Positions 1 through 8,185 of a DNA stretch of 64,000 nucleotides are shown here, in pieces. Numbering within the stretch: position 1 is the stretch's first letter; each line of letters opens with the position of its first letter. This stretch comes from Metaclostridioides mangenotii (GTDB taxonomy: Bacteria > Bacillota > Clostridia > Peptostreptococcales > Peptostreptococcaceae). The DNA is taken from NCBI RefSeq assembly GCF_017873185.1, contig NZ_JAGGJX010000001.1, positions 682,001 to 746,000 of the forward strand. The letters are read 5' to 3'. The notes under the pieces were generated by a model. That model made no database searches. It saw nothing but the letters and a program-made list of their open reading frames with translations, and was not told the DNA's origin. The position numbers and the translations under genes were made by a program.

Positions 1-182
1 CCCTAAATTTATTATATATAGATAACATAAATCTCTCCTTTTAAAATATCTTTATAAAAAATTACACTTATATTTGATTATATGGTGTTTTTTTCATTTT
101 TATTTAATTTTAACATATAACATTACTTTTATTTTAATTCTTTGTATATATTATATCCTATTGATAATTAAACTTACGATAA
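1..182. other. AT-rich region without a recognisable gene
   Basis: This left edge is almost entirely A and T. I see no open frame with a ribosome binding site, no hairpin and no repeat in it. Confidence 0.6.
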
Positions 183-214
183 AAAAATACAGAGGTCAGT
201 TCCTCTGTATTTTT
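183..214 (-). terminator. Intrinsic terminator after the ECF sigma / anti-sigma remnant
   Basis: A 12-13 bp stem (arms about 183-195 and 202-214, loop TCAGTT) has a GC-rich core AGAGG/CCTCT flanked by A and T runs, so it can work in both directions. It lies 40 bp past the end of the short reading frame at 255-425, closing that minus-strand unit. Confidence 0.8.
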
Positions 215-254
215 AGTTAAGTTATATACATCACTAACTTTATTTATTTAATTC

Positions 255-425
255 TCAATATGAATTATTATCTATATTACCGAAATTTTCTCTCTTTATT
301 TTAACCAAAATAATATTTGACATGCTATCAATAGTATTTTTATTGATCAAATTATCTAACTTACTCGGTATAATCATATTTTTATAGTCCGTTTTTAATT
401 TTTCTAAGGCCTCGAATTTATCCAT
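255..425 (-). pseudogene. Truncated RsiV-like anti-sigma factor (56 aa remnant)
   Basis: The short frame starts with ATG 10 bp after the stop of the sigma gene, the position an anti-sigma gene normally occupies. Its first 30 residues (MDKFEALEKLKTDY, then IIPSKLDNLINK) have the shape of the N-terminal sigma-binding segment of RsiV-type anti-sigma factors: a Leu-rich helix, Tyr, then I-P-x-x-L-D. The frame then ends (NIDNNSY, stop) with no transmembrane helix and no extracellular lysozyme-binding (DUF3298-type) domain, which the family needs for sensing. A terminator follows 40 bp later, so nothing more is encoded. I call it a truncated or decayed anti-sigma gene. A short cytosolic anti-sigma peptide, or a different small protein, cannot be excluded. 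Confidence 0.5.
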
Positions 426-435
426 TTAGCAACGC

Positions 436-921
436 CTACTCTTTAATTTTATATTTTAATTTTTTAAGTGCTGTATAAAGTCTGGTTTTTACTGTATTTA
501 CATTCTCATCCAGTATCTCTGCAACTTCTTCAATTTTTAAATCTTCAAAAAATCTCAGTAACAATATAGATTTATACTCTATTGGAAGCTCTTCTAAAGC
601 TTTTCTTAAGTCAATATCTGTATATTTATCGTATACACCATCTTGATCTAAAGGTAGTTCAGTAGAAACTAAATTTTTATATCGAGCATTTTTTCTAATA
701 TTGTCAATGCTTGTTCTGATAAGTATTTTATAAAACCATGTCTTTATATAATTTATATCCTGAAGATTATCAACGGAGTAAAGAGCTTTATATATCGACT
801 CCTGTACTACATCAAGTGCATCGTCTTCATTTTTTGTATAACTATATGCGACTCTATAAAACGAGTTTTTGTTTTCAATAATATACTCCTCAGCTTTTAT
901 TCTGTTATCACTCTTAAACAT
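436..921 (-). CDS. ECF RNA polymerase sigma factor, SigV-like
   Basis: This 161-residue protein has only sigma regions 2 and 4, as in ECF (group IV) sigma factors. Region 2 is about residues 20-85 (AYSYTKNEDDALDVVQESIY, then KTWFYKILI), and the region 4 helix-turn-helix is about 105-155 (LPIEYKSILLLRFF, then EEVAEILDENVNTVKTRL). It most resembles the SigV/CsfV group, which in Firmicutes responds to lysozyme and envelope stress. GAGGAG lies 9 nt before the ATG. A CGTC element sits about 30 bp upstream of the Shine-Dalgarno site, as in ECF -10 boxes, but I found no convincing TGAAAC -35. The partner gene just downstream looks truncated, so control of this sigma factor may be unusual. The subgroup assignment is inference. 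Confidence 0.85.
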   Translation of the reverse strand: MFKSDNRIKAEEYIIENKNSFYRVAYSYTKNEDDALDVVQESIYKALYSVDNLQDINYIKTWFYKILIRTSIDNIRKNARYKNLVSTELPLDQDGVYDKYTDIDLRKALEELPIEYKSILLLRFFEDLKIEEVAEILDENVNTVKTRLYTALKKLKYKIKE

Positions 922-978
922 CCTGTAAATCTCCTCTCGATTACAGGCTAGGACGATTTTCTAAGATTTAAACTTATA

Positions 979-1938
979 CTATTTTTTTATATCAGCATTT
1001 TTTTCCAATGAATCTAAATGTTTTAAAAACTTTCCATTAATAATTTTTTCTCTAATCATACTTCTGCTATCTTCAAAACTTAAATTTTTATTTTTCTTGT
1101 CATTAATCCTTACAATATGGTATCCATAACTAGTTTCAAATACATTTGAAGTTTTACCTTTTTCTAAACTAAAAACATGTTTTGTAAACTCGGCATTTTT
1201 ACTATCTTTAGTAAAATATCCAAGCCCACCACCGTTTTTTCCAGTAGATTTATCATCTGAATACTTTTTAGCCAATGCTTCAAAATTTGCACCATTTTCA
1301 AGCTCAGTAAAAACTTTGTCTGCTTTTTCTTTAAGTTTCTGTTTTTCAGTATCATTAACAGTTTTTTTCTCTTTATCCAAAGTCGAAATCAATATATGTG
1401 ATGCGTCGACTTCAGGTACTTTAAATTCATCTTTATTGTTTCTATAGTAATTTTGAATTTCTTCTTCACTGATATTCAACTTATCTATAAAATCTTTTCT
1501 GTATTTTTCAATTGTCAAATCTCTAGATATCTCTTTTAGTAAGTACTCTTTATCAACACCTGCTTTATCCAACTCTTTCTTATAGCTTGCGTTTGATTCT
1601 ATATCTCTGCTTAATTCTTCGTATTTAGAATTAATATCTGCCTTGCTTGGAGAAAATCCTTTATCCTTAGCCTCTTGATATAAAAGTTCATTATCTATCA
1701 TAAATGATATTAACATATTTTCCAAATCTTTTTTTCCTTTTTTATCTAATGACTTGTTCATATCATCAAAAGTTTCCCCGTTTAAGTAGTCATTTGTCAA
1801 AGACAGTATTGATTTAGTCTTTTCAAAACCTTCTTTTGTTATCTCAACATCATTTACAGTCGCTATGCTCTTCCCACTACATGCTGTAAGCGAAATAGAA
1901 ATCAGTCCTATAATTCCTATGTAGATTATTTTTTTCAA
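979..1938 (-). CDS. PrsA-like peptidyl-prolyl isomerase lipoprotein
   Basis: This extracytoplasmic foldase is anchored as a lipoprotein and helps exported proteins fold. A short signal segment ends in the lipobox LTAC within the first 20 residues. A SurA-like N-terminal helical region follows, then a parvulin domain at roughly residues 175-275 (VDASHILIS, GGGLGYF, SYGYHIVRI). I set the start at the TTG at 1938: AGGTG lies 7 nt upstream and the protein then begins LKKIIYIGIIG, a good lipoprotein signal. The ATG at 1956 would put the Shine-Dalgarno inside the gene. It lies between a deacetylase and an envelope-stress sigma factor, which fits a cell-envelope role. About 319 residues is normal for PrsA. 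Confidence 0.88.
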   Translation of the reverse strand: MKKIIYIGIIGLISISLTACSGKSIATVNDVEITKEGFEKTKSILSLTNDYLNGETFDDMNKSLDKKGKKDLENMLISFMIDNELLYQEAKDKGFSPSKADINSKYEELSRDIESNASYKKELDKAGVDKEYLLKEISRDLTIEKYRKDFIDKLNISEEEIQNYYRNNKDEFKVPEVDASHILISTLDKEKKTVNDTEKQKLKEKADKVFTELENGANFEALAKKYSDDKSTGKNGGGLGYFTKDSKNAEFTKHVFSLEKGKTSNVFETSYGYHIVRINDKKNKNLSFEDSRSMIREKIINGKFLKHLDSLEKNADIKK

Positions 1939-1990
1939 TATAATGCACCTCGTCAATTCTTATTTATAATTCAAAATATAATTATTACTT

Positions 1991-2839
1991 CTATTTTAAG
2001 TTATTAAGCCAATAATTATGTGGAGTTTGGTTTTGCTCTATTGGTAAAAATTCATAACCTTGAGAAGCTAGATACGTAAGCATTGGATCCAATGCGTCCA
2101 AACTCTGTTGCTTTTCGTGTATAAGAACAATTACTCTGTCTGCTGAAGGATCGTGATTTTTTACACTGTCCACAATCTGAGTAGAGTTAGCTTTCCAGTC
2201 TATAGTGTCTAAATCCCAGTCCCAAATTTTATACCCAGCTGCGATCATGGCATCATAAGAAGCTTGTGGTGTATAAGGCTTACTCCCATAAGGTATTCTG
2301 ATTACTTTTGAATTTGTTCCTGTTATTTCATGTAGTGTTCTATCATTTTGATCAAATTCTTCTTTAGCAGAAGTCGGAGTTTTATATAGCTTTTTTATAT
2401 CGTGTGTTACACTGTGAAATCCAGGTGTATTTCCACTATTAACTATATTTTTTACCTGCTCTGGATATGCTTTCATGTTACCATCAATCATAAAGAATGT
2501 AGCCTTAGCATTATGCTTTTCTAGAACTTTAATCAATTGATCGGTAAACTGTGACGGTCCATCATCTATAGTTATATATGCTACCTTTCCTGCGCTCTTG
2601 CTTGGCCCTTTATTGATTTCTCCAGAGGCGTTGCTAACAATACTCATTACAGTACTATTCGCAAGCTCAGAGTCTCTTACAGCCTTTTCTTCTACATTAG
2701 CATTGTTTTTAAAAGTTATTATACCGAACGCGGCAGCTGCAACTACAACAATTCCTCCCAATACTATCGATACTTTCTTTCCATTAATTCTTTTTTTCTT
2801 GTTTCTACTGTTTCTACTGTATATATTCTTTTTCCTCAT
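1991..2839 (-). CDS. Membrane-anchored polysaccharide deacetylase (NodB family)
   Basis: A basic N-terminus and one hydrophobic helix (about residues 25-43) export and anchor this 282-residue protein. The NodB/CE4 domain follows, with the metal and catalytic motifs visible: TIDDGP, HSVTH, a RIPYG-type third motif, WDWDLDTIDW and a terminal LIHE. CE4 enzymes of this layout remove acetyl groups from peptidoglycan GlcNAc or MurNAc. In Clostridioides the SigV operon contains such an enzyme (PdaV), so its place beside a SigV-like factor suggests, but does not prove, a lysozyme-resistance role. GGAGG precedes the ATG. It is 35 bp upstream of the PrsA-like gene and probably co-transcribed with it. 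Confidence 0.88.
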   Translation of the reverse strand: MRKKNIYSRNSRNKKKRINGKKVSIVLGGIVVVAAAAFGIITFKNNANVEEKAVRDSELANSTVMSIVSNASGEINKGPSKSAGKVAYITIDDGPSQFTDQLIKVLEKHNAKATFFMIDGNMKAYPEQVKNIVNSGNTPGFHSVTHDIKKLYKTPTSAKEEFDQNDRTLHEITGTNSKVIRIPYGSKPYTPQASYDAMIAAGYKIWDWDLDTIDWKANSTQIVDSVKNHDPSADRVIVLIHEKQQSLDALDPMLTYLASQGYEFLPIEQNQTPHNYWLNNLK

Positions 2840-2992
2840 TGCAATTCCTCCAAATTTTGCTATTTACGCTTATATACCCCGCATATAAAAAACGACCTAA
2901 TATATAGACGTTTTGTTTCTACAAAAAGTTTTAAATTTTTTAAAATAATTATCAAATTTAATATTAATTTGTATAATTATATTATAGCAAAA

Positions 2993-3023
2993 TAAAAGCC
3001 CTAGTTAAACTAGGACTTTTTTA
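2993..3023 (-). terminator. Terminator of the amino acid permease gene
   Basis: Arms at 2997-3004 (AGCCCTAG) and 3010-3017 (CTAGGACT) pair with one mismatch, and T-rich tracts follow in both directions. It lies just past the stop of the permease gene on the minus strand. Confidence 0.6.
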
Positions 3024-3060
3024 TATAAAATATTTTAATTCTTAAATATATTTTTTTAAT

Positions 3061-4377
3061 CTAATTTTTCTTATTCATTAAGTATATTGGTAAACCTAAT
3101 GCAGTAATACCTAAACTTCCGAAAGCTACCAATCTAGGTCCCCAACCAGAGAATAATAATAGATTTATTAATACAAAAGATCCACTTATTATAGCAATTA
3201 ACGGTATAATTGGATATAGCGGAACTTTATAACTTCTAGGAGTATCTGGTTGTGTTTTTCTTAGTTTGATAACTCCTATAAATGTAAGTACATAGAATAA
3301 CCAACTTGCAAATACTGCTAAGTCTGTAAGTAAGTTAAATTGGTTAGTTAAAGCGTATATACCAGCTATTGTAGCCATAAATATAATAGCGTTTGCCGGA
3401 ACTTTAGCACCGTTTAACTTTGCTAATTTATCAGAGAACGGTAGAGTTTTATCCTCAGCTAATGTATATACAACTCTTGGTCCTGTTAATAGGTATCCAT
3501 TTAATGTACCAAATACTGATATTAGTATACCAACAGATATTATAGTACCGCCCACATCGCCAAATATTTTTGTAGCAACAGCTGAAGCTGGTGATGTTTC
3601 TAGTGCTAATTGACTAGCAGGTAAAACCCATAAGTAAGCTAAGTTGATAACAAAGTATACTGCAGTTGTTATTGTAAGACCACCTATTATAGCTCTTGGT
3701 AAATCTTTTCCTGGATTCTTCATCTCTCCAGCTATAGCCCCAACATTCATCCAACCCTCATAAGCGAATAGTATAGCTATAAGAACTTGCCCAATTACAC
3801 TTCCTAAACTAACACCTGAACCTACAAGCGGTCTAAACACGTCAGCTTCTCCACTACCTTTTATGAAACCAAATACCATTATAACTACTAGAGGAATTAA
3901 CTTACATACAGTTGATACTGTTTGTATTCCACCTGCAGTTTTAGATCCCATCGTGTTTAAGAAAGCAACTATAATTATTAAACCAATTGCTACTGGCAAT
4001 TGAAATTGTGTAGCTCCAATCATTTCAGTAAATTGCTGTGCAAATATAACAGCAAGAGCCGCAGCCATACCAGGGAAAAATAACACTATTTGCATCCATC
4101 CTGCTAAAAATCCTAATTTGTCTCCATAAATTTCTTTAATATATACCATCATTCCACCAGTTTTAGGTATCATTGCTGCAACTTCTGCCGCTGTTAAACC
4201 AGCTGCAATTGTCATAAGTCCTGCAAATAGCCATGCTAACATTCCAAGGCCAGGCTCACCGCCAGTCAGTGCGTAAACTGCTTGAGGCTTAAAGAACACA
4301 CCAGATCCAATTACTGAACCAATAACTGTCGACATTGCTGCTGACAGTCCAAGCGTCTTTTTAAGTTCATTACTCAT
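3061..4377 (-). CDS. Amino acid permease, APC superfamily (SteT/LAT-like)
   Basis: This 438-residue integral membrane protein has about 12 hydrophobic helices. The APC signature in helix 1 is clear (STVIGSVIGSGVFFKP), followed by AEVAAMIPKTGGMMVYIKEI in the helix 2-3 region. The overall pattern matches the LAT-like branch that includes the Bacillus serine/threonine exchanger SteT. Substrate cannot be read from the sequence; neutral amino acids are the family norm. AGGAGGG lies 7 nt before the ATG. It appears to be a single-gene unit ending at its own terminator. Confidence 0.85.
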   Translation of the reverse strand: MSNELKKTLGLSAAMSTVIGSVIGSGVFFKPQAVYALTGGEPGLGMLAWLFAGLMTIAAGLTAAEVAAMIPKTGGMMVYIKEIYGDKLGFLAGWMQIVLFFPGMAAALAVIFAQQFTEMIGATQFQLPVAIGLIIIVAFLNTMGSKTAGGIQTVSTVCKLIPLVVIMVFGFIKGSGEADVFRPLVGSGVSLGSVIGQVLIAILFAYEGWMNVGAIAGEMKNPGKDLPRAIIGGLTITTAVYFVINLAYLWVLPASQLALETSPASAVATKIFGDVGGTIISVGILISVFGTLNGYLLTGPRVVYTLAEDKTLPFSDKLAKLNGAKVPANAIIFMATIAGIYALTNQFNLLTDLAVFASWLFYVLTFIGVIKLRKTQPDTPRSYKVPLYPIIPLIAIISGSFVLINLLLFSGWGPRLVAFGSLGITALGLPIYLMNKKN

Positions 4378-4833
4378 ATAATTCCCTCCTAATTTTCAAT
4401 TTTTAATACAAACTTTTATAATACAAATATTTTATATACTTTAATAAGTATAATATAAATTTCTAAAAATTCAAATATATTTTAAAAATTTTACATACAT
4501 TTAAAACTATTCTTTAAAATCGATTATTTTAACCAATAAACTTTTTTTCTAAACTAAAAATAATTTATAGTATAATAATATTAAGAAGCAGTTAAAATAA
4601 TCTAAAGTTAATATTAAATATATTTTTAATTTCATATTACTTTATAAAATTTTATATTTCTAGAAATTTAGTTAAAATTAAATCGTTTTCACATCATTAA
4701 ATAGATTCTTTTGCAATAATATAAAGGAAGTTTGTATAAAAAACTAATTAATTGTAAAAGCTTTAATTAAAGTTAAATAAAATTTCCTTAAATATAGTAT
4801 AATATATTTAATTAAATGTAAAGGGATGATTTT
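4378..4833. other. AT-rich divergent intergenic region
   Basis: These 456 bp separate the permease gene from the small gene at 4834. A TATAAT-like element about 30 bp before the small gene is the only promoter-like feature. The background is so AT-rich that this is weak. I see no hairpin, riboswitch or repeat. Confidence 0.5.
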
Positions 4834-5016
4834 ATGTATAGATATGATGACTATGTAAATTTAACAGATGATCCTGAATTACCACCTGAAATAAGAAACA
4901 AATGTTTAAGAATTGTAAGTATTTCAGATAATTTAGAAGATATAATGGTAGTACATGAATTAAAGTTATACGCAATACAAGAAAAACATATAGCGGGATC
5001 TTGCGCATGTAGATAG
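4834..5016 (+). CDS. Small protein of unknown function (60 aa) with C-terminal CxC
   Basis: I do not recognise this family. The frame has a good AAGGG Shine-Dalgarno, its own upstream TATAAT-like box and a strong terminator just after it, so it is probably a real single-gene unit. The protein is acidic at the start (MYRYDDYVNLTDDPE), contains PPEIRNK and VVHELKLYAIQE, and ends SCACR. There is no signal peptide or membrane helix. The terminal Cys-Ala-Cys could bind metal or take part in redox chemistry; that is speculation. Confidence 0.6.
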   Translation: MYRYDDYVNLTDDPELPPEIRNKCLRIVSISDNLEDIMVVHELKLYAIQEKHIAGSCACR

Positions 5017-5049
5017 TATTTATTTCGTGGATTTTTATTTATATACTTT

Positions 5050-5087
5050 ACCTATATTGAAACTGTTTTAATCAATATAGGTTTTTA
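5050..5087 (+). terminator. Strong intrinsic terminator of the 60-aa protein gene
   Basis: An 11-bp perfect stem (5050-5060 ACCTATATTGA with 5072-5082 TCAATATAGGT) is followed by TTTTT. It ends the transcript of the small gene. Confidence 0.85.
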
Positions 5088-5258
5088 TTGTGTGGATAAA
5101 TTTCATGTATATTTACTGTAATATAAAATTTAATAAGTTTAATTGCACTTATTCTATATTTGTTGACTATATAGAATTTATAATGATATTATCTATATAA
5201 GAACTAAAATATTTAATAATATATTTATGCTAAATATAGTATTAGGAGGTTTAATATA

Positions 5259-6134
5259 ATGGATTACAAAGCACTTATATCTAATCGTAAATCAATAAGA
5301 GAATTTAAAGACACTCCGATAAAGCAAGAGCAACTTGTTGAATTAGAAAAGTTTTCAGATTCTTGTAAAAAGCTTGTTCCAAACATCGAAGTAGAAATCA
5401 AGCTACTTGACAACTCTAGGGACAAAGTATCCGAAAAGCTACAAAATATAGCTGGTTATAAGGGAAATATGATAGAAGCTCCAAACTACATATTTATTCT
5501 ATCAGAAGTTGTTGATAACCACATTGAAAATGCTGGTTATATTGGAGAAAACATAGTATTAAAAGCAACAGAAATTGAAATTGACTCTTGTTGGATAACT
5601 TTTGAAGACAGCGAGAAAATATTAGACAAACTTGAGATCAGTTCTAACAAAAATATTTCAGCAATAATAGCACTTGGCTACGAAGCTACTTCTTATAAGA
5701 AAAAAATAGTTAACCCGACTAAAACTGGTGAAAGCTACTCACTATCAAATATGGAGATAGTTGACAACGATACATCTACAAGACTTGGTGTAGAAGAAAT
5801 AGTTTATATTGATGAATGGGGTAAAAATATTGATGCTGAAACATTAGCTGAAAGAGCTTTACTAGATGCCTTTAACTATGCAAGAATGGCCCCTTCGACT
5901 TTAAATAGACAACCATGGAGATTTATAGTTGATGGAGGAAAAGTTATACTAGCTGTAAGAAATGATGAGTATACAAACACTTATGAATCAAAAATAGATG
6001 CTGGTATAGTAATGCTATTTTTCGAATCAATTGTAAGAACTACATTATTTGATACAAGTTGGACATTAGAAAAGACTGACAAAACATATAATATCCCTAG
6101 TGACTATAAGTATATTGGATATTGTAATATATAG
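5259..6134 (+). CDS. Nitroreductase family protein (TM1586-type)
   Basis: This is an FMN-dependent nitroreductase-fold protein of 291 residues. The N-terminus has the family opening (ISNRKSIREF), and a second family signature appears at about residue 205 (ARMAPSTLNRQPWRF), the FMN-contacting segment. Two nitroreductase-like halves in one chain match the putative TM nitroreductase group rather than the classical dimeric ~200-residue enzymes. AGGAGG stands 9 nt before the ATG. It likely reduces flavins, quinones or nitro compounds with NAD(P)H, but the substrate is not visible. It is flanked by terminators on both sides, so it is expressed alone. Confidence 0.8.
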   Translation: MDYKALISNRKSIREFKDTPIKQEQLVELEKFSDSCKKLVPNIEVEIKLLDNSRDKVSEKLQNIAGYKGNMIEAPNYIFILSEVVDNHIENAGYIGENIVLKATEIEIDSCWITFEDSEKILDKLEISSNKNISAIIALGYEATSYKKKIVNPTKTGESYSLSNMEIVDNDTSTRLGVEEIVYIDEWGKNIDAETLAERALLDAFNYARMAPSTLNRQPWRFIVDGGKVILAVRNDEYTNTYESKIDAGIVMLFFESIVRTTLFDTSWTLEKTDKTYNIPSDYKYIGYCNI

Positions 6135-6155
6135 ATTTAAATGCCACAATAAAAG

Positions 6156-6200
6156 AAAACCTGCTTCTATATGGATAATTCTTCATACAAAGCAGGTTTT
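6156..6200. terminator. Bidirectional terminator between convergent genes
   Basis: An 11-bp perfect stem (AAAACCTGCTT at 6156-6166, AAGCAGGTTTT at 6190-6200) has A and T runs on both flanks. It serves the nitroreductase on the plus strand and the flavodoxin-fold reductase on the minus strand. Confidence 0.85.
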
Positions 6201-6244
6201 TAAATTTCAAACGCTTTAAATTTCCTATTAGTTTAAATAAAATG

Positions 6245-6898
6245 CTAAAACTTCAAACTATCTATAACCTCATCTATCTTGTCATAGGCATTTTTCAAAG
6301 AACTTTGCCTCTCTTCTTCTGTAGTTCCTGTCCCATCAACTAATAATTCCTCAAATTTTTTTATGCCTATAAACTTCATTATACTTTCAATATAATTTAA
6401 GCCTTTATTTAATATCGGTTTCATAATCCACGGTATTTTGGCTCCAGACGATTGTACATACACTACACTTCTGTCAAAATCATTTAATAATCCATCTGGT
6501 TTTTCATCGTCATCAAATGTAATAGTTTTTCCATCTTGAACTATACAATCAATGTAAGCTTTTAATTGTGATGGAAATGATAAACTCCACATTGGAGAAG
6601 ATATTACATATACTCTGGCTTCCACAAACTGATCACAAAGTTCGTTTATTATATTTATTTCTCTTTTGTCTTGTTCTCCTAAATTTGTAAGTTTATCTTC
6701 TTTTACAAGTGAATTTCTTTTTTCATAATATTGATATTCTAATTTTGGGATATGATTTTTATACAGATCTATTTCTTCTAAAATAAAATCTGGATTTCTC
6801 TCTAAAAATCTATTTATAAATTTTCTTGCAACAGTTTTACTTGAAGATAAATCTTCGGGTTTTGAATTCACACTTATATAAAGTAGTTTTTTTTTCAA
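6245..6898 (-). CDS. Flavodoxin-fold NAD(P)H quinone/azo reductase
   Basis: This 217-residue protein has the Flavodoxin_2 fold of FMN-dependent NADH-azoreductases (AzoR-like) and quinone reductases. It opens with a beta strand and phosphate-binding loop (LLYISVNSKPEDLSSSKTVA) and carries the SSPMWSLSFPSQLKAYID segment at about residue 107, the flavin-ring contact motif. I chose the TTG at 6898 because AAGGAGG lies 8 nt before it and the protein then begins at the first core strand. An ATG at 7009 would add 37 residues unlike the family. It probably provides two-electron reduction of quinones or azo compounds. Confidence 0.8.
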   Translation of the reverse strand: MKKKLLYISVNSKPEDLSSSKTVARKFINRFLERNPDFILEEIDLYKNHIPKLEYQYYEKRNSLVKEDKLTNLGEQDKREINIINELCDQFVEARVYVISSPMWSLSFPSQLKAYIDCIVQDGKTITFDDDEKPDGLLNDFDRSVVYVQSSGAKIPWIMKPILNKGLNYIESIMKFIGIKKFEELLVDGTGTTEEERQSSLKNAYDKIDEVIDSLKF

Positions 6899-7093
6899 AA
6901 TAGTTACCTCCTTATTTCTTTCTATTAGTATCTCTATTGAAAAACCTTTTATACAAGTAGACAAACAAATAGTCATTAAAGTTAAATTATTGAAATCAAA
7001 AAGACACACAAAAAGTTTTAAATTAACTTTAGGTGTGCCTTAATAGTTTTATAAATTAATATTTCATAGATTTATACAATTTTACTGCTTGTA

Positions 7094-8068
7094 CTAATAT
7101 TTTTTTCTCCACTTAGCATTTCTACCTCTAGCAATAACTTCAATCTTATCTTCTCTTCTAAGATTATTAAATACTCTATTAATAGTAGGATCAGGTATAT
7201 CTGGGCACAAATCCTTTATATCTTGCTTGGTAAAGTATCCAAGAGTAGAATTGATATAAGTTTCTATTCTAAGAGTTTTTGTTACTTTATCTTTATCTGT
7301 TATGTTCAAGCTATCATTTAGCTTTTGATAAGCTATAAGTATGCTTTCTAAAAAATACTCAAGCCAAGTGTTTATATCGTACTCACCTCTACCAAGATGC
7401 GAGCTCAAGATTTTTATCCTCTCAAAGTACTCTAAAGAACTTTCATCAAATACTTTACCTAAGCTAATATATCTTCCGACCTCGTAACCATTTTGATTTA
7501 AAGTAAGTAGCATTAGTACCCTGGCCATTTTTACATTTCCTTTATTAAAAGGATGAAGTAATATAAACTCTAGTACAATCGTAGCTATTAATATAAGTAC
7601 ATCAACCTCGTCTTCTTCCAAAAGTTTGTGATATGAATCGCAGAGATTTTCAACTTCAGAACTTAGATCTACTCTAAAAAATCCGCCCCTTTGATTTGAG
7701 TACTTGTACAAGTAACCGTGTAGTTCCGCAATTAACTTTGCATCTAAATTCATAGTATAGTACGCACTATTGATAGTCTTAACTAGATCTCTATATTCAA
7801 CTACACTCCACTCATCCTCTGTAGATGGTATCCTTTCACCATTCACAAGTTTTTCTATATCCATTTCTCTTCTTCTTGAATTTTGACCTATATGAGTAGA
7901 TAACGCGCAATCGACTAAAGAAGTTTCACACAAATTATCTAAAATTTCTTTATTTTGTTTTTTATATACGATCTGTCTACCTTTAAATTCATTTATTTTA
8001 GAAAGAGTTTTTACTACTTTCATACTAACCCTTGCATTTGACAATATATCTTTATCCAAAAAATTCAT
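7094..8068 (-). CDS. Fic-domain protein with winged helix, degenerate active site
   Basis: This 324-residue protein has the standard layout of the Fic-wHTH family: an N-terminal helical part, a central Fic core and a C-terminal winged helix (FTKQDIKDLCPDIPDPTINR, then VFNNLRREDKIEVI). The active loop at about residue 171 reads HPFNKGNVKMAR. The canonical loop is HPFx[D/E]GN[G/K]RxxR, so the catalytic His and the GN are kept. The acidic metal-binding residue is Lys, and the first Arg is Lys. The N-terminal inhibitory motif (usually S-x-x-x-E-G/N) reads STHIGQN at about residue 59, lacking the Glu. Both the AMP-transfer site and its inhibitor therefore look altered together. It may be a weak or re-purposed enzyme, or mainly a DNA-binding regulator. 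GGAG precedes the ATG. No antitoxin-like partner adjoins it. Confidence 0.8.
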   Translation of the reverse strand: MNFLDKDILSNARVSMKVVKTLSKINEFKGRQIVYKKQNKEILDNLCETSLVDCALSTHIGQNSRRREMDIEKLVNGERIPSTEDEWSVVEYRDLVKTINSAYYTMNLDAKLIAELHGYLYKYSNQRGGFFRVDLSSEVENLCDSYHKLLEEDEVDVLILIATIVLEFILLHPFNKGNVKMARVLMLLTLNQNGYEVGRYISLGKVFDESSLEYFERIKILSSHLGRGEYDINTWLEYFLESILIAYQKLNDSLNITDKDKVTKTLRIETYINSTLGYFTKQDIKDLCPDIPDPTINRVFNNLRREDKIEVIARGRNAKWRKKY

Positions 8069-8185
8069 TTAATCACTCCATAACATCTAATTTCTTTAAC
8101 CTAAAGTGATTTAATTTTAGCATAAATACTTAATCTTTACAATTTTTAGAAAAAAATAATTTATTTAAACAAAGACAATTTATTT

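Noticed and set aside
7094-8068. Fic protein as the toxin of a toxin-antitoxin pair
   Set aside because: No small antitoxin-like gene lies next to it, and it has its own (decayed) inhibitory motif and a winged helix.
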